Positions 59,400-64,000 of a stretch of 64,000 bases of DNA are shown piece after piece. Position numbers and translations under genes: made by a program. Under the pieces are notes generated by a model. That model made no database searches. It worked only from the letters and a program-made list of their open reading frames with translations, and was not told the DNA's origin. Source of the DNA: Amycolatopsis xylanica (GTDB taxonomy: Bacteria > Actinomycetota > Actinomycetes > Mycobacteriales > Pseudonocardiaceae); contig NZ_FNON01000004.1 in the NCBI RefSeq assembly GCF_900107045.1, positions 806,001 through 870,000 of the forward strand, given 5' to 3'. The stretch's first letter is position 1; every line of letters starts with the position of its first letter.

Positions 59400-62273
59400 T
59401 TACTCGCCAGTTCGGTGACGGGTGCCGTCATAGGCTTCGCCGTTGGTGCGGTGCCCGTTCACCGGGCGTGGCGAACTGTCACGTTGCGACCCCAGTTGCT
59501 TGACCAGGGCGGCGGCGCTCGCGGTGCCCGCCTGATGCTCGGCGAGTGCCCGCGCGAGCAGATCGGCGAGACCGGCGTCGGCCGGAGGTTCGTCGGCCGC
59601 GATGGCCTTCGCGTAGCTGTTGTCACCGAAAGGTTCGGAACTCGGCGTCCAGCTGTCGGCATCGAAGGGGTCGAGCGCGGGCGGCATCTTCAGCCGCGGC
59701 AGCCACGGCCCGGTCGTCTCGTCGGCGTACGGCGAAGTCTCGACGGGCGGCTCAGGCTTCGGCTCGGGCGCTGGTTCAGGACGAGGCTCCGGCCGCGACG
59801 GCTCCACCGCGCTGTCCCCCGCCGGCTCGAACCGCTCAGACCCGCCCTGCGCGGGCTCGTCCGACGGCGCGCGCCGCCGTCCGCCCCCGCTGGACGAAAT
59901 ACCCAGCCGGTCCAAAACGGACTTGGCGGCCACCGAGCCGTGTTCCGAGTCGTGCCGCGTGGTCCTGGCAGCGGGCACGGACGGCGTGTCCCACGACCGC
60001 TCGTTGTTCTCCCACCGAGGCTCCGACGGCTCCGGCACCCGGTGCGCGGTTTCGGCGACGTCCCTGCTCACCCGGGGCGCAGGCTCGGCGGCCGGCGCGG
60101 GAGCGAGCGGAATGTCCGGGAAGTCAGGCAGCGGCGGCAGCACCGGCGGCCGGATCGAAACCCGCGTCCAGGAGCTGTCGTCGGTTTCCCTCGGCTTCGG
60201 CTCCGGCTCGGCCGCACGGTCAGGCTCACGGGCGGGTTCCGGAGCCCACTTGGACTCGACCTCGCGCCCGTTCCCGTACTCACTCGCCCACCGGGACTCC
60301 GACCGCTCCGCTTCCGGTTCCCAGTCCGGCCCGCGCACCTGCCGGGGCGCGACTTCCCGCGCCCACGGCGGCTTCGACTCACCCGCGGACGTCTGCTCCC
60401 GCCGCCAGTCCGGCTCGCTTTCGAACCGCGGCTCGGCTTCACGCCGTGACTCCGGCACGCCCCGCACGTCACTCTCACGCCGCGTCCCGGACGCAAGCCA
60501 CGCATCGGCTTCACGCCGCAGCTCGGCCTCACGGCGCGCTTCAGCCTCACGGCGCGCTTCAGCCTCACGGCGTGCCTCAACCTCGCGCCGTGCATCAGCT
60601 TCACGACGCAGCTCGGCTTCACGCTGCGCCTCAGCCTCACGCCGCGCATCGGCTTCCCGTCGCGCCGCAGCCTCAGCTTCACGACGAGCCTCAGCTTCGC
60701 GCCGCGCCTCTTCCTCGCGACGCGCTTCAGCCTCACGCCGCGCCTCAACCTCGCGACGCGCTTCAGCTTCACGTCGCAGCTCGGCCTCACGTTGCGCTTC
60801 AACCTCACGGCGCAACTCAGCCTCACGCTGCGCCTCGGCTTCGCGCCGCAGGTCGGCCTCACGCCGTACTTCAGCGTCCCGCCGCGCGGCGGCCTCAGCT
60901 TCGCGCCGCGCCTCTTCCTCACGACGCGCTTCGGCCTCGCGCCGCGCTTCGACTTCACGGCGCAACTCGGCTTCACGGCGCAACTCAGCGTCGCGCTGCG
61001 ACTCGACGTCGTACCGCATCCCGGTTTCGCGCTGGGCCCCGACTTCACGCCGCGTTCCCAGCTCCGGCTCACGTGCGTACCCCGGCTCCTGACGCCCGTC
61101 CGGCTTCCGCATCGCGGGCGAGAGCAGCTGGTCGAGTTCCACCGGCGCCAGCTCCCCCGCGCCGAACTGGCCGGAGAGCAGCGCGCACGCCTGACGCCGC
61201 GCCCGCACGTAAAGGTGCTCGGCCGCACGCGACCGGTGCAGGCAGTCGATCGCCTCACTCGCGTTGCCGAGACGTTCCTCGACCTGCGCGAGCTCGAGCC
61301 ACAACCGCGCGGTCAGCGCGTGCAGGCCATGCCTGTCCGTGCTGTACACGGCCTCCCGCATCAACGTCGTCGCCGCGTCGCTGGACCCCGCGGGCAGGAA
61401 CACCCGCGTGGCGATGGCCAGCTTCAGCCACCCCGAAGGCGCCACGGCCGCCGCCCGCATCGGAGCGTCGAGCAACGGCTGCGCGACCTCCAGCGCCATC
61501 TCGACGTCACCGCGGTCGAGCAGGGTGCACACCAGCTGCAGCGTCAGCCGGATCCGCACGAGGCCACCGTCGTCATCCGGCCGGTGCAGCCGCTCCAGGT
61601 AACCCAGCCCGGTCCGCGCGGCGTCCGCGGCGGCCGTCAGGTCGCCATGCCGCCGCCGGTGCGCCGAGATGCCCACGCGCACCAGGCCACGCAGCAGCCA
61701 GCGCGTGTCCGCGTCGAGCGTCTCGTCCGACGTGCAGAGCCTGTCCGCCTCCTGCAGCACCCGGTCCAGCTCGGCCTTCCGGCCGAACTGCGCCAGGCAG
61801 CCGACGAGGTGCGACAGGGCAGCCGCCCGATGCGCCGCCGTCAGGTCGGGATCGACCAGCACCGGTCTCAACGCGACGAGTCCGGTCAGCGGCGCGCCGA
61901 CACTGCGCGCGCAAACAGCCAAGTCGATCCGCAGCCGGGCCGCGATCGCCGAGTAGCCCGCGTGCTCGGCCGCGTGCAGCGCCGCGACCGCGCGGCCGAC
62001 CGTGGCCGCCCGCTCGCCGAGCCGCACCTTGGCCGAAACGACCTGGCTCTCCGCCCGGATCCACAGCTCGTCCGAGCCCGCCGCCTCGGCCAAAGCCGCG
62101 GCACGCTCCCCGAAGACCAGCATCAGCTCGGGCGCACGCAGGTACAGCGCGTCCGCCTGCTCGACGAGCCGCCGAACCGGTTCCAGCGAGCCGCCCGGGG
62201 TAGCCGCAGCCCACCCCTGCGCCGGGGAATCGGCGTAGGGATGTGATGGGACCTGCTTGCTGCTGGCTACCAC
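59400..62273 (-). CDS. TPR protein with long Arg/Glu-rich helix
   Basis: 957 aa from GTG 62273 (GGAG six bases upstream). Residues about 30-370 are helical, TPR/AfsR-like repeats (YSAIAARLRIDLAVCARSVG, ALTARLWLELAQVEERLGNA). Residues about 427-590 (60504-60995) are an almost uninterrupted run of RREAEA/RREVEA/RREADL units without the hydrophobic heptad spacing of a coiled coil, as expected for a single stable alpha-helix. About 300 Pro/Ser/Glu-rich residues follow and then a short helical end (AGLADLLARALAEHQAGTAS). There is no signal peptide. A spacer or scaffold role is likely; there is no mycobacterial counterpart between gdh and ettA. Confidence 0.85.
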   Translation of the reverse strand: MVASSKQVPSHPYADSPAQGWAAATPGGSLEPVRRLVEQADALYLRAPELMLVFGERAAALAEAAGSDELWIRAESQVVSAKVRLGERAATVGRAVAALHAAEHAGYSAIAARLRIDLAVCARSVGAPLTGLVALRPVLVDPDLTAAHRAAALSHLVGCLAQFGRKAELDRVLQEADRLCTSDETLDADTRWLLRGLVRVGISAHRRRHGDLTAAADAARTGLGYLERLHRPDDDGGLVRIRLTLQLVCTLLDRGDVEMALEVAQPLLDAPMRAAAVAPSGWLKLAIATRVFLPAGSSDAATTLMREAVYSTDRHGLHALTARLWLELAQVEERLGNASEAIDCLHRSRAAEHLYVRARRQACALLSGQFGAGELAPVELDQLLSPAMRKPDGRQEPGYAREPELGTRREVGAQRETGMRYDVESQRDAELRREAELRREVEARREAEARREEEARREAEAAARRDAEVRREADLRREAEAQREAELRREVEAQREAELRREAEARREVEARREAEARREEEARREAEARREAEAAARREADARREAEAQREAELRREADARREVEARREAEARREAEARREAELRREADAWLASGTRRESDVRGVPESRREAEPRFESEPDWRREQTSAGESKPPWAREVAPRQVRGPDWEPEAERSESRWASEYGNGREVESKWAPEPAREPDRAAEPEPKPRETDDSSWTRVSIRPPVLPPLPDFPDIPLAPAPAAEPAPRVSRDVAETAHRVPEPSEPRWENNERSWDTPSVPAARTTRHDSEHGSVAAKSVLDRLGISSSGGGRRRAPSDEPAQGGSERFEPAGDSAVEPSRPEPRPEPAPEPKPEPPVETSPYADETTGPWLPRLKMPPALDPFDADSWTPSSEPFGDNSYAKAIAADEPPADAGLADLLARALAEHQAGTASAAALVKQLGSQRDSSPRPVNGHRTNGEAYDGTRHRTGE

Positions 62274-62347
62274 GGGGGACTCCGCTCGATCTGCGAACTA
62301 GGGGCGTGCTCGCTCAGCTGTGTTGAGCCTAAAGGCAGGCACTGTCA

Positions 62348-64000
62348 CTAGTCGCGCGTCAGCTTGCGGTGCGTCACCCGGTGCGGCCGGGCGGCTTCGG
62401 CGCCGAGACGCTCGATCTTGTTCGCCTCGTAGCCTTCGAAGTTCCCTTCGAACCAGAACCACTTCGACGGGTCCTCGTCGGTGCCTTCCCACGCGAGGAT
62501 GTGGGTCGCCACCCGGTCGAGGAACCACCGGTCGTGCGAGATGACCACGGCGCAGCCGGGGAACTGCTCCAGCGCGTTCTCCAGCGAGCCGAGCGTTTCG
62601 ACGTCCAGGTCGTTCGTCGGTTCGTCGAGCAGGATCAGGTTTCCACCCTGCTTGAGGGTCAGCGCCAGGTTCAGCCGGTTGCGCTCACCACCGGAGAGCA
62701 CGCCCGCCGGCTTCTGCTGGTCCGGGCCCTTGAAGCCGAACGCGGAGACGTAGGCACGCGAGGGCATTTCGGTCTGCCCGACGTGGATGTAGTCCAGCTT
62801 GTCCGAAACCACCTCCCATACCGTCTTGGCCGGGTCGATACCCGCCCTGCTCTGGTCCACATAGGACAGTTTGACCGTCTCGCCGATCTTGACCTTGCCC
62901 TCGTCCGGCTCCTCGAGCCCGACGATGGTCTTGAACAGCGTCGTCTTGCCGACACCGTTCGGCCCGATGACACCGACGATGCCGTTGCGCGGCAGGTCGA
63001 ACGAGAGCCCGTCGATGAGCACCCGGTCGTCGAAACCCTTGCGCAGCTTCTCGACCTCGACGACCACGTTGCCCAGCCGGGGCCCCGGCGGGATCTGGAT
63101 CTCTTCGAAGTCGAGCTTGCGGTGCTTGTCCGCCTCCGCGGCCATCTCCTCGTAGCGGTCCAGGCGGGACCGCGACTTGGTCTGGCGTGCCTTGGCGTTC
63201 GACCGCACCCATTCGAGTTCGGACTTCAACCGCTTCGCGAGCTTCGCGTCCTTCTTGCCCTGGACCTCGAGACGCTCGCGCTTCTTCTCCAGGTAGGTGG
63301 AGTAGTTGCCTTCGTAGCCGACCACACGGCCGCGGTCGAGCTCCATGATCCACTGGGCGACGTTGTCCAGGAAGTACCGGTCGTGGGTGACGGCGAGAAC
63401 GGCACCGGCGTAGCGCGCCAGGAACTGCTCGAGCCACAGCACGCTTTCGGCGTCCAGATGGTTGGTGGGCTCGTCGAGCAGCAGCAGGTCAGGAGCCGAC
63501 AGCAACAGCTTGCACAGCGCGACCCGGCGGCGCTCACCACCGGAGAGGTGGGTGACCGGCTCGTCGGCCGGCGGGCAGCGGAGCGCGTCCATCGCCTGCT
63601 CGAGCGTCGAGTCGAGCTCCCACGCGTCGGCGTGGTCGAGCTCCTCCTGAAGCGCGCCCATCTCTTCCATGAGCTCGTCGCTGTAGTCGGTCGCCATCAG
63701 CTCGGCGATCTCGTTGTACCGGTCGAGCTTGACCTTGATCTCGCCGAGACCCTCCTCGACGTTCCCGCGGACCGTCTTCTCCTCGTTGAGCTCGGGCTCC
63801 TGCATGAGGATGCCGACGGTCGCGCCCGGCTGCAGGAAGGCTTCGCCGTTGCTGGCCTGCTCGATCCCCGCCATGATCTTGAGCACGGTGGACTTACCGG
63901 CGCCGTTCGGTCCCACCACGCCGATCTTGGCGCCGGGATAGAACGCGGTGCTGACGTCGTCGAGGATGACCTTGTCCCCGACGGTCTTGCGCACCTTTTT
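62348..64000 (-). CDS. ettA: ABC-F protein EttA, 5' end outside the window
   Basis: About 550 residues visible; roughly ten N-terminal residues are cut off at the right edge (the frame is open to 64000). Two ABC domains: Walker A GPNGAGKST and GPNGVGKTT, signatures LSGGERRRVALC and LSGGERNRLNLA, Walker B DEPTNHLD and DEPTNDLD, separated by a charged linker with the P-site tRNA interaction motif region. EttA gates translation elongation according to energy state. It has no membrane domain. This matches mycobacterial Rv2477c beside gdh. Confidence 0.96.
   Translation of the reverse strand, partial: KKVRKTVGDKVILDDVSTAFYPGAKIGVVGPNGAGKSTVLKIMAGIEQASNGEAFLQPGATVGILMQEPELNEEKTVRGNVEEGLGEIKVKLDRYNEIAELMATDYSDELMEEMGALQEELDHADAWELDSTLEQAMDALRCPPADEPVTHLSGGERRRVALCKLLLSAPDLLLLDEPTNHLDAESVLWLEQFLARYAGAVLAVTHDRYFLDNVAQWIMELDRGRVVGYEGNYSTYLEKKRERLEVQGKKDAKLAKRLKSELEWVRSNAKARQTKSRSRLDRYEEMAAEADKHRKLDFEEIQIPPGPRLGNVVVEVEKLRKGFDDRVLIDGLSFDLPRNGIVGVIGPNGVGKTTLFKTIVGLEEPDEGKVKIGETVKLSYVDQSRAGIDPAKTVWEVVSDKLDYIHVGQTEMPSRAYVSAFGFKGPDQQKPAGVLSGGERNRLNLALTLKQGGNLILLDEPTNDLDVETLGSLENALEQFPGCAVVISHDRWFLDRVATHILAWEGTDEDPSKWFWFEGNFEGYEANKIERLGAEAARPHRVTHRKLTRD

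Noticed and set aside
59546..62203. Long plus-strand frames rich in Ser-Arg-Arg-Ala repeats
   Set aside because: They are the complement of the RREAEA repeats of the minus-strand TPR protein.

Overview
The window is high-GC DNA with the codon bias, GTG/TTG starts and ATGA gene overlaps typical of a filamentous actinobacterium. Gene content points to Pseudonocardiaceae, Amycolatopsis-like: xylose isomerase beside a ROK regulator, a secreted GH27 galactosidase with a carbohydrate-binding module, a class I MscS channel, a mycobacteria-like NAD-glutamate dehydrogenase, and an RHS protein with a WXG-type N-terminus. This is inferred from content only; there is no rRNA or marker gene to prove it.

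Layout. 1-2.7 kb: the 3' end of a secreted subtilase, a convergent standalone I9-inhibitor-like small protein and a ROK repressor, then xylA (2.8-3.9 kb) behind a XylR-type operator. 4-16.8 kb: a membrane pentapeptide-repeat protein, a MarR/MFS/aldo-keto reductase group, a membrane M48 protease, an AraC regulator and NmrA-like oxidoreductase, a secreted lipase coupled to an acyl-CoA ligase, a DeoR regulator with a DUF4406-like protein, and a small membrane protein. 16.8-22.8 kb: a translationally coupled organosulfur operon (ROK regulator, binding lipoprotein, ABC ATPase, permease, flavin monooxygenase, TauD dioxygenase). 22.8-27.2 kb: a LysE exporter, a SecD-head lipoprotein, an ABC exporter with its own XRE regulator, a DUF998 protein, and divergent tRNA-Gly(TCC) and tRNA-Pro(TGG). 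27.3-32.8 kb: GH25 lysozyme, GH27 alpha-galactosidase, an NTF2-like protein plus F420-type LLM oxidoreductase behind a KstR-like palindrome, a decayed methyltransferase, and a Gly-rich membrane protein.

32.9-64 kb: a housekeeping block whose order (nei1, rpiB, Rv2466c-like DsbA, pepN, DUF5130, small membrane protein, HNH nuclease, glbO, aglA, Rv2474c/Rv2475c-like, gdh, ettA) matches, from memory, Mycobacterium tuberculosis Rv2464c-Rv2477c. Accessory genes interrupt it: comB and an MBL hydrolase; a 1458-aa RHS polymorphic toxin with a candidate immunity gene; a 92-aa protein of eleven GTRVTx hexapeptides; mscS and a solitary TnpB; an LVIVD/DUF305 pair; and a TPR protein with a 164-residue Arg/Glu helix.

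The most unusual signals are the GTRVTx hexapeptide protein, whose variable sixth position cycles every three repeats as expected for an 18-residue beta-solenoid coil; the RHS toxin/immunity pair with an unrecognised C-terminal domain; and three families of long intergenic palindromes. One palindrome family has six copies of exactly 46 nt with compensatory stem changes, placed at 3' ends of genes.
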